64,000 bases of DNA from Sphingopyxis yananensis. Its GTDB lineage: Bacteria > Pseudomonadota > Alphaproteobacteria > Sphingomonadales > Sphingomonadaceae. Location: NCBI RefSeq assembly GCF_020687785.1, contig NZ_JAJEWI010000006.1, positions 62,001 through 126,000 on the forward strand, written 5' to 3'. Made by a program: the position numbers and the translations under genes. Below are positions 28,760 to 37,970 of the stretch, piece by piece (position 1 is the stretch's first letter; every line of letters begins with the position of its first letter). Below the pieces are notes generated by a model, which saw only the letters and a program-made list of their open reading frames with translations, ran no database searches and was not told the DNA's origin.

Positions 28760-29944
28760 ATGAATGCGCTAATCAACAGGTCCACACCATCCATCGCCCA
28801 GCCATTGGATTCCGATGTCTTGGCCGCTATGCTGGCGTCCCCGTCGCACTGGCGGGCCGAAGATGCGCGCGTGGATACGCGGGTGGCCATTGGGTCGATC
28901 ATTGCCATGTGGGCGATTTATTTTCTGATCACCACTGGCCTAACCACGCTGATCGCCACCGAAGGCGCATGGCCGCGCTTGCTGCCCCGCATTTTGGTGG
29001 TCGTGGCGGGCATGTTCTGCACCTATATTTTGTTATGGATGATCCAGCGTGTGCAACCCCGCCGCTTCGGGGCGCGCTTGACCCTCAGCTTGGGGGCCGC
29101 CGTACCGATGGTGATCATTTACTCGATCATCAACATGGTGACGCTCTATTACTGGTTTCCGACGCAGGACGTGCTGTCCCTGATCAGCCAACTTCATGAA
29201 AAATATGGCGATAATTGGCAGTTAATCACCATCGCGGACAGTTCGATCCGTTGGTATTTCTTTTTTGCGGCTTGGGCTTCGCTATATGTGGCCTTGGGCT
29301 ATGCCAATGAAATGCGTGCCCTAGAACGGCGCGCCAATGACTATCGGCTAGAAGCGAAGAACGCGCAAATTCGGGCGCTCCATTATCAAATCAACCCGCA
29401 TTTTCTGTTTAACACGTTGAACAGCCTGTCCACCTTGGTCATGCGCGGATCATCGACCGAGGCAGAGGCGATGATTATGAACCTGTCGTCCTTTCTGCGC
29501 ACCAGCTTGGAAATGGACCCCGAGCAATTGGTGACGCTGGACGATGAAATCGCGTTACAAAGCCTGTATTTGGATATCGAGCATGTGCGCTTTCCCAATC
29601 GCCTTGCCGTGCATTTCGACGTTGCCGCCAATGCGCGCAAGGCGCTGGTTCCGGTGCTGATCCTGCAACCTTTGATTGAAAATGCGATCAAATATGGCGT
29701 CAGCCCCAGTCGCGGGAATATTGCGGTGCGTATTCACGCCCATATCGATGGCGATCAACTGGCCGTGATGGTGGAAAATGATGTCGACCATAGCGCAAGC
29801 ACCCCCGCCAGCGGAACGGGCCTTGGCCTGCGCAATGTGCGCGAACGCTTGCTCACCCGCTTTGGCGCGGCGGCAGGCTGTGATTGGGGCACGCGTGATG
29901 ATGGCGGATTTTATGTGCGTCTGTGGATGCCAAAGGGGGAATAA
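28760..29944 (+). CDS. LytS-type sensor histidine kinase
   Basis: A 394-residue membrane kinase. Residues about 40-185 hold four to six membrane helices as the sensor, then a cytoplasmic coiled-coil leads to the His_kinase motif HYQINPHFLFNTLNSL with phosphoacceptor His214. The ATPase part has the N-box LIENAIKYG and the G-box GTGLGLRNVRERL. This is the LytS/YehU class that pairs with LytTR response regulators. Such a regulator follows nine bases later, so the two form one system. The signal sensed is unknown; the sensor has no recognisable named domain. Confidence 0.92.
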   Translation: MNALINRSTPSIAQPLDSDVLAAMLASPSHWRAEDARVDTRVAIGSIIAMWAIYFLITTGLTTLIATEGAWPRLLPRILVVVAGMFCTYILLWMIQRVQPRRFGARLTLSLGAAVPMVIIYSIINMVTLYYWFPTQDVLSLISQLHEKYGDNWQLITIADSSIRWYFFFAAWASLYVALGYANEMRALERRANDYRLEAKNAQIRALHYQINPHFLFNTLNSLSTLVMRGSSTEAEAMIMNLSSFLRTSLEMDPEQLVTLDDEIALQSLYLDIEHVRFPNRLAVHFDVAANARKALVPVLILQPLIENAIKYGVSPSRGNIAVRIHAHIDGDQLAVMVENDVDHSASTPASGTGLGLRNVRERLLTRFGAAAGCDWGTRDDGGFYVRLWMPKGE

Positions 29945-29953
29945 GGGGGCCTT

Positions 29954-30685
29954 ATGCACAATTTACGCACTTTAATTGTCGATGATGAACCACTGGCCAT
30001 TGAACGATTGCAAATCTTGGCCAGCCAGCAAGAGGCGATATCGCTGGTCGGCACCGCCAGCGACGGTCCATCGGCCCTGCGCATGGCAGAGGCTTTGTCC
30101 CCCGACGTCATCTTATGCGACATCGCCATGCCCGGCCTTGATGGGCTGGAGGTTGCGCGGGCGTTGGAACAATTGCCCAACCCGCCCGCCGTTATCTTTG
30201 CCACCGCCTTCGACCAATATGCCGTCGCCGCCTTTGATGTGGCAGCCGTCGACTATCTGCTCAAACCGGTATCCGCCGACCGTTTGGGCCGCGCCTTTGC
30301 ACGGGCGCGCGAATGGCACCAAAAGGAACGGCCGCAAACGCGCAAATCGGACTATATCACGGAATTTTGGGTGCAAAATCGCGGCGAAATGCTGCGGATT
30401 GACAGCGCCCAAGTCGATCTCATCGAAGCAGAGCGTGACTATATGCGCCTGCATGTCGGCGGGCGCAGTTGGCTGATCCACCAAACCATCAAATCGCTGG
30501 AAGCCAAGCTGGACCCAGCCGAATTTCTGCGCATCCATCGTTCCAAAATCGTCCGCCGTGCGGGCATCACCAGCCTGCGTCATCATGGCGATGGCGCGTG
30601 GAGCGTCGACTTGAACGAAGGCGGCCAACATCGCATTGGCCGCACCTATTTGCATGATGTGAAAGCGATCATGCAGCAAAACTAA
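29954..30685 (+). CDS. LytTR family response regulator
   Basis: A 243-residue DNA-binding regulator. The receiver (1-120) has the acidic pocket VDDE, phosphorylatable Asp56 in LCDIAMPG and the conserved Lys in LKPV. The C-terminus (about 140-243) is a LytTR domain, recognised by the strands LRIDSAQVDLIEAERDY and the FLRIHRSKIV motif, which binds paired direct repeats. It follows its kinase by nine bases and is clearly co-transcribed. Its target genes are not visible; the adjacent MATE pump upstream of the kinase is a candidate. Confidence 0.93.
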   Translation: MHNLRTLIVDDEPLAIERLQILASQQEAISLVGTASDGPSALRMAEALSPDVILCDIAMPGLDGLEVARALEQLPNPPAVIFATAFDQYAVAAFDVAAVDYLLKPVSADRLGRAFARAREWHQKERPQTRKSDYITEFWVQNRGEMLRIDSAQVDLIEAERDYMRLHVGGRSWLIHQTIKSLEAKLDPAEFLRIHRSKIVRRAGITSLRHHGDGAWSVDLNEGGQHRIGRTYLHDVKAIMQQN

Positions 30686-30751
30686 GGGACGGGTGGAGCG
30701 CGGCCCGACGGGTACCGCGTCCATCGCCCCGTTAATCCTGAAACTTTATGG

Positions 30752-31060
30752 CTATTGCGCCCCAGATTGGCGCGCACGATAAGCCGCCAATCCTGCTTCG
30801 CCGCTGGTGCGGGCCACTTTCTGACAAGAACGCGCCCGCATTTGGCGGCGTAAATCCCGCTCAAAACGATCGGGGCAGCTTTTCTCAACCGCATGATTCA
30901 TGCGATTTTGCACGATGCGCTGTCCTGCGGCGCTATCCAAATTCACGTCGCCAACAACCACCTGTTGCGATGATATACTGCTGCGATCATCGGCGTGCGC
31001 CGCTGGCACGAATATGGACGCAGAACAGAAAAATATTAAACTATATTTACCGATATACAT
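30752..31060 (-). CDS. UrcA family secreted small protein
   Basis: A 102-residue protein with a signal peptide ending near AHADDR, then the UrcA family pattern: VVVGDVNLDSAAGQRIVQNRM, an AVEKSCPD Cys segment and a second RSCQK Cys, followed by a helical tail. UrcA proteins are small periplasmic proteins of unknown function common in sphingomonads and Caulobacterales. A GGGGGG run lies a few bases upstream of the ATG. A paralogue lies next to it at 31202. Confidence 0.8.
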   Translation of the reverse strand: MYIGKYSLIFFCSASIFVPAAHADDRSSISSQQVVVGDVNLDSAAGQRIVQNRMNHAVEKSCPDRFERDLRRQMRARSCQKVARTSGEAGLAAYRARQSGAQ

Positions 31061-31148
31061 TAAAACCCCCCACCCATTGACGTAATTTTTGCAAATATAG
31101 TTATCAATATCATCTTATTCTATGAATATCTTGGGCCACACACCCAAT

Positions 31149-31184
31149 AAAAACGGGGTGACCGCCCCATTACGCGGTCACCCC
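31149..31184 (-). terminator. Terminator of the second UrcA gene
   Basis: On the minus strand GGGGTGACCG and CGGTCACCCC form a ten-base stem followed by GTTTTTATT, 18 bases after the stop. Confidence 0.85.
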
Positions 31185-31201
31185 TCACACCTCGCTCACT
31201 C

Positions 31202-31543
31202 TCAACGCTGGGACAATGTTTGCGCAGAAAGCGAGGCGAGGTATTGACGCTGGGCAAGGCGCGCCAATTCTTCATTTGCGCCGCTGGTCGCCTGCATCCG
31301 GCATTCCCGCGCCTTGGCCTGAAGGCGCAAATCGCGTTCATACACCGACGGACATACGCTGTTGACGGCACGGCGCACCCGCGCCTTCAAAATCTGTTGC
31401 CCCTCGTCGCTATTCAGGTCGATGCCATGGGCCGTCACGATTACACTGCGCACTTCACCCGCTGGTGCTTGCGCATGCGCCGCCGAAGCAAAAAACAACA
31501 TCGCGGCAGGAAGCGCGGTCATGGTCAAAATTTTGCGTGTCAT
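31202..31543 (-). CDS. UrcA family secreted small protein (paralogue)
   Basis: A 113-residue protein with a signal peptide (MTRKILTM, hydrophobic stretch, AHAQ cleavage) and the UrcA pattern VTAHGIDLNSDEGQQILKARV, AVNSVCPS, then RECRMQAT, so both Cys residues of the neighbour are conserved. The start at 31543 has GAGGA seven bases upstream; longer in-frame starts lie in non-coding sequence. It has its own terminator, so it is transcribed apart from the first UrcA gene although adjacent. Function is unknown. Confidence 0.82.
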   Translation of the reverse strand: MTRKILTMTALPAAMLFFASAAHAQAPAGEVRSVIVTAHGIDLNSDEGQQILKARVRRAVNSVCPSVYERDLRLQAKARECRMQATSGANEELARLAQRQYLASLSAQTLSQR

Positions 31544-31806
31544 ATCATCATCCTCAAACCAAATGTTACATGATGAGGAAAACTGCCACCCCTTGCGTCT
31601 GGTCGCCTTACCTCGTCCCCAATCAATAAGTGACATAGGCAGACAACACAGCTTGGTTTCGACCAATGCGGCTGATGATGGGGACGGCACGGACCAAAGG
31701 GCGCTATTCATCGACGAACGGCCAAATGCCCCCGAACGCCTGTAAAGGGGACCCACCCAACGCTCCAAAAGCGCCAATCAACACCCCCTGCTCCCCCGCT
31801 CCACGC

Positions 31807-31846
31807 AAATCGGGCCGATACTGCCTTCACAGTATCGGCCCGATTT
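31807..31846. terminator. Perfect bidirectional terminator hairpin
   Basis: A perfect 17-base inverted repeat (AAATCGGGCCGATACTG and its complement) with a six-base loop, flanked by A and T runs. It ends the minus-strand gene at 31907. Confidence 0.85.
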
Positions 31847-31906
31847 TGGACATATCATGGGGCGTTTCACAGCGCCGGCATGGCGCCCGACCGAACAGTT
31901 TGTTCG

Positions 31907-32332
31907 TTACTCCGCTGTGCTGCTGTCGATAGGCTGGGCGCAGCGTTCTTTCTGGCCGGCCTCACAGGCGCGGACATCGGCTTCCCATTGCAAGCGCTTC
32001 TGCGCAGCCTCTGCCGCAACACGTTCCTTTTCGGCCTCATAAGCCTGTGTGCGGGCTTGATATTCGGCTTGGCTGCTGGCCTCACTTTGCTCGGCGGCCG
32101 CCACCCGCGCCTGATAGGCCGCATTTTCTTGGGCGCTCTTTTCTTGCTGCTGCTTGTTCAGCAATGCTGTTCCGCTCATTTCCTCGGCCGTGCTACGATT
32201 GGGCTTGGCGTCCTTGGCGCTGGCCGCCTCGGCTTTGGTCGCACTGACTGGCGCAGCGGCACTCGCCGCCGCCAGAGGCGCACCGAGCGCCAACATGGCC
32301 GCTACGGCCACGGTCATATTTTTCTGAAACAT
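31907..32332 (-). CDS. Secreted Ala/Gln/Glu-rich coiled-coil protein
   Basis: A 141-residue protein with a signal peptide (MFQKNMTVAVAAM then an Ala-rich stretch ending near ASAAAP). The rest is low in hydrophobic residues and rich in Ala, Gln and Glu with heptad-like spacing, suggesting a periplasmic coiled-coil; a C-terminal Cys pair (RACEAGQKERC) could form a disulfide. I recognise no family. AAGGA lies before the ATG at 32332, which I prefer over longer in-frame starts. It diverges from uvrA, 184 bases apart. Confidence 0.75.
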   Translation of the reverse strand: MFQKNMTVAVAAMLALGAPLAAASAAAPVSATKAEAASAKDAKPNRSTAEEMSGTALLNKQQQEKSAQENAAYQARVAAAEQSEASSQAEYQARTQAYEAEKERVAAEAAQKRLQWEADVRACEAGQKERCAQPIDSSTAE

Positions 32333-32516
32333 CCAAAATCCTTTCCGCCCCAACTGGTCACTTCCCATATCATTCGTTCCCGATAACGTCTTGCCGTCAT
32401 AGTCGTTCCCATCATCCACATAGGCGCGGTGGTTGACGCTGGCGGATTTATCCTCATCTATCACGCGGCGCGACAGCCCCTTGCGTTTATAGAACAAATA
32501 TGGAACACACCTCCCC

Positions 32517-35420
32517 ATGAGTCTGACCAAAATTTCGGTGCGCGGTGCGCGCGAGCATAACCTCAAGGGTGTCAACGTCGACCTGCCACGCGACAGTTTG
32601 ATCGTGATTACCGGCCTCTCAGGCAGCGGCAAATCCAGCCTCGCCTTCGACACCATTTATGCCGAGGGTCAGCGCCGCTATGTCGAAAGCCTGTCGGCCT
32701 ATGCCCGCCAATTTTTGGAAATGATGCAAAAGCCAGACGTTGAACATATCGACGGCCTGTCCCCCGCCATCAGCATCGAACAGAAAACGACCAGCCGCAA
32801 TCCGCGCTCGACCGTCGCCACCGTCACCGAAATTTACGATTATATGCGCCTGTTGTGGGCACGCATTGGCGTGCCTTACTCCCCCGCCACGGGCGAGCCT
32901 ATTTCCGCCCAAAGCGTCAGCCAAATGGTCGACCGCGTAATGGATTTACCCGAAGGCACGCGCGCCTATTTGTTGGCGCCCGTGGTGCGTGGCCGCAAGG
33001 GCGAATATCGCAAAGAATTGGCGCAGTGGCAAAAAGAAGGCTTTACCCGCGTCCGCATTGACGGCGAATTTTATGAGATTGAGGACGCCCCCGCCCTCGA
33101 CAAAAAATATAAGCATGACATTGAAGTGGTGGTGGACCGCATCGCCGTACGCGATGGCATCCAAAGCCGCTTGGCTGACAGCTTTGAAACCGCGCTCAAA
33201 TTGGCCGAAGGTTTGGCCTATATCGACCTTGCCGATGGCGTCATTCCGGGCCGCGAGGGTGAGGCGGTGTCGCCAACCGATAAAAAGATGAAGGGCGCGG
33301 GCATCCCCGCCAACCGCATCGTCTTTTCCGAAAAATTCGCCTGCCCCGTATCCGGTTTCACCATCAGCGAAATTGAACCTCGGCTGTTCAGTTTTAACGC
33401 CCCCCAAGGCGCGTGTCCGGCCTGCGATGGACTGGGCGAACGACAGGAATTCGACCCCGATTTGGTGGTCCCCAACCATGCCCTGACCCTGAAAAAGGGT
33501 GCAATTGCGCCGTGGGCAAAGAGCAACCCGCCCTCCCCTTATTATATGCAAGTCCTCGAAAGCCTTGCAAAAGCTTATGATTTCAAGCTGGATACCCCGT
33601 GGCAAGACCTGCCACCGGAAATCCACTCCATCATCCTTTATGGCACCGGCGGAATGCCCGTCGAACTGACGTTCAAGGACGGCAAGAAAAGCTATTCGAC
33701 CACCAAAGCGTTCGAAGGCGTCATCGGCAACCTCAACCGCCGCCTGATCCAAACCGAAAGCGCATGGATGCGCGAGGAATTGGCCAATTACCAAAACCCC
33801 CGCCCCTGCGAAACCTGCCACGGCGCGCGGTTGCGCCCCGAACCCTTGGCGGTCAAAATCGCCGGTGAACATATCAGTGAGGCCGCCCAACGCAGCGTGG
33901 CCGATGCATATGCATGGTTCGGCGGGTTGGAAGCGCAATTGGGCGACCAACAACGGCAAATCGCCCGCGCTATCCTCAAGGAAATTAACGAACGTTTGGG
34001 CTTCCTCAACAATGTCGGCCTCGATTATCTGAACCTCAACCGCACCAGCGGCACTTTGTCAGGCGGCGAAAGCCAGCGCATCCGCCTTGCTAGCCAGATC
34101 GGCAGTGGCCTGTCCGGCGTGCTCTATGTGCTGGACGAACCCAGCATCGGCCTGCACCAACGCGATAATGACCGCTTGCTCGCCACGCTGAAACGCTTGC
34201 GCGACCTCGGCAATACGGTGATCGTCGTGGAACATGACGAAGACGCCATTCGCGCCGCCGATTATGTCGTTGATATGGGCCCCGGCGCGGGCGTGCATGG
34301 CGGCACCATTGTCGCCGAAGGCACGCTGGACGAAGTGTTGGCCAATGATGCCAGCTTGACCGCCGCCTATCTGAACGGCACCCGCAAAATCGAGGTCCCG
34401 AAAAAGCGCCGCAAAGGCAATGGCAAGAAACTGGTCCTCAAGGGCGCGCGCGCCAATAATTTGAAAAATGTCACGGCGGAAATCCCGCTCGGCACCTTCA
34501 CCTGCGTCACCGGCCTGTCGGGCAGCGGCAAATCATCGCTGGTCATCGACACCCTTTATGCCAGCGCGGCGCGTACCCTGAACGGCGCGCGCATGATCTC
34601 CGGCCCGCATGACGCACTCAAGGGCTTGGAACATTGCGACAAAGTCATCGACATTGACCAAAGCCCGATTGGCCGCACCCCGCGTTCCAACCCCGCCACC
34701 TATACGGGTGCTTTCACCACCATCCGCGACTGGTTCGCTGGCCTGCCCGAAGCACAAGCGCGCGGTTATAAAGCGGGTCGTTTCAGCTTTAACGTCAAGG
34801 GTGGCCGCTGCGAAAGCTGCACCGGCGACGGGCTGATCAAGATCGAAATGCACTTTTTGCCCGACGTTTACGTCACCTGCGAAACCTGCGGCGGCAAACG
34901 CTACAACCGCGAAACGCTGGAGGTGAAATATAAGGGTTACAGCATCGCCGACGTGCTGGACATGACTGTCGAAGACGCGGCGGAATTTTTCAAAGCCGTG
35001 CCCAGTCTGCGCGACAAAATGGAAATGCTGTGCCGCGTCGGCCTTGGCTATGTTAAGGTCGGCCAACAAAGCACCACCTTGTCTGGCGGCGAAGCGCAGC
35101 GCGTGAAACTGGCCAAAGAATTATCGCGCCGTTCCACCGGCAAAACCCTCTACATCCTCGACGAACCGACCACCGGCCTGCATTTCGAGGATGTGCGCAA
35201 ATTGCTAGAAGTCCTCCAAGCCCTTGTCGATCAAGGCAATAGCGTGGTGGTGATCGAACATAATCTAGACGTCATCAAAACCGCCGACTGGATCATCGAC
35301 ATGGGCCCCGAAGGCGGGGTCAAAGGCGGCGAAGTCGTCGCCGCCGGAACACCCGAACAAGTTGTGAAGGAAAAGCGCAGCTTCACAGGACATTATTTGG
35401 CGGGGATGTTGACGCCATGA
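32517..35420 (+). CDS. uvrA: Excinuclease ABC subunit A
   Basis: DNA damage recognition ATPase of nucleotide excision repair. The 967-residue protein has two ABC ATPase halves: [10 protein letters not shown] with Walker A near residue 32, signature [12 protein letters not shown] and [10 protein letters not shown] in the first half, and a second [10 protein letters not shown] near 660 with [12 protein letters not shown] and [10 protein letters not shown]. Zinc modules are present as [22 protein letters not shown], and CESCTGDG with CETCGGKRY. Length is normal. The gene ends 23 bases before the convergent HEPN gene of the AT-rich cassette. No SOS box was identified. Confidence 0.97.
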   Translation: MSLTKISVRGAREHNLKGVNVDLPRDSLIVITGLSGSGKSSLAFDTIYAEGQRRYVESLSAYARQFLEMMQKPDVEHIDGLSPAISIEQKTTSRNPRSTVATVTEIYDYMRLLWARIGVPYSPATGEPISAQSVSQMVDRVMDLPEGTRAYLLAPVVRGRKGEYRKELAQWQKEGFTRVRIDGEFYEIEDAPALDKKYKHDIEVVVDRIAVRDGIQSRLADSFETALKLAEGLAYIDLADGVIPGREGEAVSPTDKKMKGAGIPANRIVFSEKFACPVSGFTISEIEPRLFSFNAPQGACPACDGLGERQEFDPDLVVPNHALTLKKGAIAPWAKSNPPSPYYMQVLESLAKAYDFKLDTPWQDLPPEIHSIILYGTGGMPVELTFKDGKKSYSTTKAFEGVIGNLNRRLIQTESAWMREELANYQNPRPCETCHGARLRPEPLAVKIAGEHISEAAQRSVADAYAWFGGLEAQLGDQQRQIARAILKEINERLGFLNNVGLDYLNLNRTSGTLSGGESQRIRLASQIGSGLSGVLYVLDEPSIGLHQRDNDRLLATLKRLRDLGNTVIVVEHDEDAIRAADYVVDMGPGAGVHGGTIVAEGTLDEVLANDASLTAAYLNGTRKIEVPKKRRKGNGKKLVLKGARANNLKNVTAEIPLGTFTCVTGLSGSGKSSLVIDTLYASAARTLNGARMISGPHDALKGLEHCDKVIDIDQSPIGRTPRSNPATYTGAFTTIRDWFAGLPEAQARGYKAGRFSFNVKGGRCESCTGDGLIKIEMHFLPDVYVTCETCGGKRYNRETLEVKYKGYSIADVLDMTVEDAAEFFKAVPSLRDKMEMLCRVGLGYVKVGQQSTTLSGGEAQRVKLAKELSRRSTGKTLYILDEPTTGLHFEDVRKLLEVLQALVDQGNSVVVIEHNLDVIKTADWIIDMGPEGGVKGGEVVAAGTPEQVVKEKRSFTGHYLAGMLTP

Positions 35421-35443
35421 AAGCAAGTAAACATAAAAAACGA

Positions 35444-36028
35444 TCATTTAGGCCCGGCTAGTACACGGAACCAATCTTTTACTGCAAGCTTAAGCCTGTC
35501 TACTTCATCATCAGCGAGTACACCACAGTGGGCAATCGGCCCTCGAAGGTTGTTCAGCGCACTCATCACTCTGCCAAGCGCTTTCTTATTAGAGAGCATC
35601 CCGCCGAAAATGTCCCAGTTATGCCTTATAATGTCTCCAAGCTGGCCAAAAGTCGCATAGTCTAAATTGTTATCCGAACGGCTAGTTACACCGAACTCTT
35701 CCTCATTTTGCCTATTTCTACGACATTCGGCCTGTATCGGCTCAGGCACATGTTTGTCCCACCACTTCGAGCCATACTGCTCACTTAGAGTATCGCAGAT
35801 TAATTTCCTTATGTCATTTTCGAGCATATAAAAAAGCTTATATAATTCGGCCATACTGGCAGCATTGTCCCTCACCTCCCTTGGAAACTGGGACACGAGG
35901 GGCTGTAACTGCGCTTCACTTAGATTACTCGCATTCATCACCCTGTCGCCATTCAATATTTTTTCGATATCCGGCATTACCGTTGAAGACTTTAGAATGA
36001 ACAATTCTATCTTATCCAAGGAACTCAT
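35444..36028 (-). CDS. Swt1-like HEPN domain protein (candidate toxin/RNase)
   Basis: A 194-residue protein. Residues about 60-190 fit the Swt1-like HEPN pattern: LYKLFYMLENDIRKLI, the WWDKHVP block, and ALNNLRGPIAHCGVL. The last contains R162-x4-H167, the RxxxxH catalytic motif of HEPN ribonucleases, so RNA cleavage is a reasonable inference. The N-terminal 60 residues are poorly conserved. The ATG overlaps the stop of the upstream DUF5343 gene by four bases (ATGA), so the two are co-translated. Base composition is far more AT-rich than the neighbours, a sign of transfer. HEPN proteins in two-gene units are often toxins or abortive-infection effectors. Confidence 0.78.
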   Translation of the reverse strand: MSSLDKIELFILKSSTVMPDIEKILNGDRVMNASNLSEAQLQPLVSQFPREVRDNAASMAELYKLFYMLENDIRKLICDTLSEQYGSKWWDKHVPEPIQAECRRNRQNEEEFGVTSRSDNNLDYATFGQLGDIIRHNWDIFGGMLSNKKALGRVMSALNNLRGPIAHCGVLADDEVDRLKLAVKDWFRVLAGPK

Positions 36029-36720
36029 TGGAGAATATTCGCTTTTAGAGATTTGAATATCGCATTCAGTACAGCAACATCTGACGTTTCAGGAAGAACT
36101 ATATTTATATTATACGAAAGCCCGACATTACCAACAGATGCCTTTTCAGATGGCGGACCTTCAAATGCCGACGAAGAACTCTCCACCGCAACCTCTGAAA
36201 CAGCTCCATTCTCGATGACATCATGCCTAAAGTTAGTAGGCAAATACGAACAAAGGGTCAAAAATGTTGATTTTATGGCTGAAACCGTACGATCCGATTT
36301 AGAAAGACCTGTAATCTCTACTATTATATCCGTAATTTTATCATCAGATAAGCTATATGCAAATTCACTTCTCTTAAAAATTTCTGAAAATCCATTTTTA
36401 AGACCTTCATAAACAGCAAGCCCTCGCTTTCGATCAGTTCTGAATTTAGAATAAAGTTCAGTTGGAGCATTGTTACTATCTACGAATCCTATTTTCTTGA
36501 ACAACGGAATTGTCGCCCTAGCAGCACCACCACTGGAACCCATCACAGTGGACACAAAATCGTAATTAAACTTTTCAGGCTTTGATACTTCAATTACCTT
36601 TTCAAGCATATTTTTCAACGTTCCCTGATAGGTAGAATAAGGAAGGCCTCCGGGTATTGACTTCTTCTCTCTCGAAGATTGCACACCATTAACATCTGCA
36701 TTTTCAGAATTTACACTCAT
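36025..36720 (-). CDS. DUF5343 domain protein, partner of HEPN
   Basis: A 231-residue protein. Residues about 28-160 match DUF5343: YSTYQGTLKNMLEKV, then VSTVMGSSGGAARATIPLFKKIGF, which reads like a winged-helix recognition segment, and YEGLKNGFSEIFKRS. A Ser-rich linker (about 172-195) leads to a C-terminal strand-helix module containing NINIVLPETSDVAVLNAIFKSL. DUF5343 proteins occur near defence and restriction genes; their role is not settled. It is first in a two-gene unit with HEPN and could be the antitoxin, sensor or DNA-binding regulator. GGAGG lies close upstream of the ATG. Lines sampled at 36061 and 36301 count 21 and 18 G+C in 60 bases. Confidence 0.75.
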   Translation of the reverse strand: MSVNSENADVNGVQSSREKKSIPGGLPYSTYQGTLKNMLEKVIEVSKPEKFNYDFVSTVMGSSGGAARATIPLFKKIGFVDSNNAPTELYSKFRTDRKRGLAVYEGLKNGFSEIFKRSEFAYSLSDDKITDIIVEITGLSKSDRTVSAIKSTFLTLCSYLPTNFRHDVIENGAVSEVAVESSSSAFEGPPSEKASVGNVGLSYNINIVLPETSDVAVLNAIFKSLKANILQ

Positions 36721-36791
36721 AAGCCTCCCCCATTTGTCGAAATTAAATTCAACATTTATTTAATTCCATTTCAAGCAATGAAATGTCCCCC

Positions 36792-36809
36792 ATGACACTT
36801 CCATGACAC
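36792..36809 (-). promoter_or_regulatory. Pho-box-like repeat facing the HEPN cassette
   Basis: On the minus strand GTGTCAT-GGAA-GTGTCAT is a perfect 7-4-7 direct repeat close to the Pho box CTGTCAT-N4-CTGTCAT. It lies 72-89 bases before the DUF5343 start codon and next to the plus-strand Pho box of pstS. Confidence 0.55.
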
Positions 36810-36812
36810 CCC

Positions 36813-36830
36813 CTGTAACAAAGCTGTCAC
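36813..36830 (+). promoter_or_regulatory. Pho box upstream of pstS
   Basis: CTGTAAC-AAAG-CTGTCAC is a 7-4-7 direct repeat matching the PhoB consensus, 85 bases before the pstS ATG. It supports phosphate-starvation induction of the pst operon. Confidence 0.8.
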
Positions 36831-36914
36831 ACAAATCGCCCATTGGACAATCAGCGAGTCGCCATAGGGTTGGTGGCTGGCGTGTTTTCGCAGTCCAGCT
36901 TGACGGGATTTGTC

Positions 36915-37964
36915 ATGGTCCAGAAATTTGCTCTCATCGCCCTCGCCGCCACTTCGGCTTTGGCGCTTTCCGCCTGTCAGGATCAGGCTTCATCCGCCGG
37001 CGCGTCGCGGGATTTCATCAGCGCGGTTGGCTCGTCCACCGTCTATCCTTTCGCCACCACCGCTGGCGAACGCTTCGCCGAAGCGACGGGCAACAAGACG
37101 CCCAAGATTGACAGCACCGGCACTGGCGGCGGCTTTGAACGCTTTTGCCAAGGTGTTGGCGGCGACACGCCCGACATCATCAACGCCTCGCGCCGCATGA
37201 AGGCCAAGGAATTTGCCACCTGCCAAGCCAATGGCGTGACCGATGTGGTGGAAGTGCAAATCGGCATCGACGGCATCGCCCTTGGCGAAGCACAGCGCGG
37301 CCCCGGTTTCAAACTGAGCGAAGAAGATATTTACAAGGCATTGGCCGCCAATCCTTATGGCAAGCCCAACACCGCCAAAACATGGCAGGATGTGAACCCC
37401 GCTTTGCCCGCCGTGAACATCTCGGTCTTTGGCCCGCCATCGACCAGCGGCACCTATGACGCGTTCAAGGAACTGATCCTGATCAAGGGCTGCGACGCCA
37501 ATGCCGACATGAAGAAATTGAAAGACAGCGACAAAGACCAGCATGACGCCGTGTGCGGCGGGCTGCGCGGCGCGCCTTATTATGTCGAACAGGGTGAGAA
37601 TGACAATCTGATCATCTCGAAACTGGACAAAAACCCCACCAGCCTCGGCATTTTCGGCTTCAGCTATTTGGACGCCAACAAAGACAAGATTAAGGGCGTG
37701 CCCATCCAAGACATCGCCCCCAGCTATGCGTCGATTGCCGACAAAAGCTATCCCGGTTCGCGTCCGCTGTTCATCTATGTCAAAAAGGCCCATGTCGGCG
37801 TGATCCCCGGCATCGCGGAATATGTCGCGGAATTGCTGAAAGGCAGCGCCGACGGCGGATATCTGATCGCCAAGGGCCTTATCGCCTCGCAGCCCGCCGA
37901 CGCGGCCAAGGCATCCGCCAATGCTACGGCGATGACCCCGCTGACCGCCGCTGAATTGAAATAA
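36915..37964 (+). CDS. pstS: Phosphate ABC transporter substrate-binding lipoprotein PstS
   Basis: Periplasmic phosphate-binding protein of the high-affinity PstSCAB importer. The 349-residue protein has a lipoprotein signal (LIALAATSALALSAC), so it is anchored by its Cys. Binding-site motifs are visible: GSSTVYPF near residue 38, DSTGTGGGF, a RMKAKEF stretch and PPSTSGTYDAF. ATG at 36915 is chosen because it gives the signal peptide; an in-frame start 24 codons earlier would place it after a non-hydrophobic stretch. It is preceded by a Pho box and followed by a hairpin-rich 153-base spacer before pstC. Confidence 0.95.
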   Translation: MVQKFALIALAATSALALSACQDQASSAGASRDFISAVGSSTVYPFATTAGERFAEATGNKTPKIDSTGTGGGFERFCQGVGGDTPDIINASRRMKAKEFATCQANGVTDVVEVQIGIDGIALGEAQRGPGFKLSEEDIYKALAANPYGKPNTAKTWQDVNPALPAVNISVFGPPSTSGTYDAFKELILIKGCDANADMKKLKDSDKDQHDAVCGGLRGAPYYVEQGENDNLIISKLDKNPTSLGIFGFSYLDANKDKIKGVPIQDIAPSYASIADKSYPGSRPLFIYVKKAHVGVIPGIAEYVAELLKGSADGGYLIAKGLIASQPADAAKASANATAMTPLTAAELK

Positions 37965-37970
37965 TCCCCC

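Noticed and set aside
32946-33959. 337-codon antisense frame inside uvrA
   Set aside because: Shadow of uvrA.
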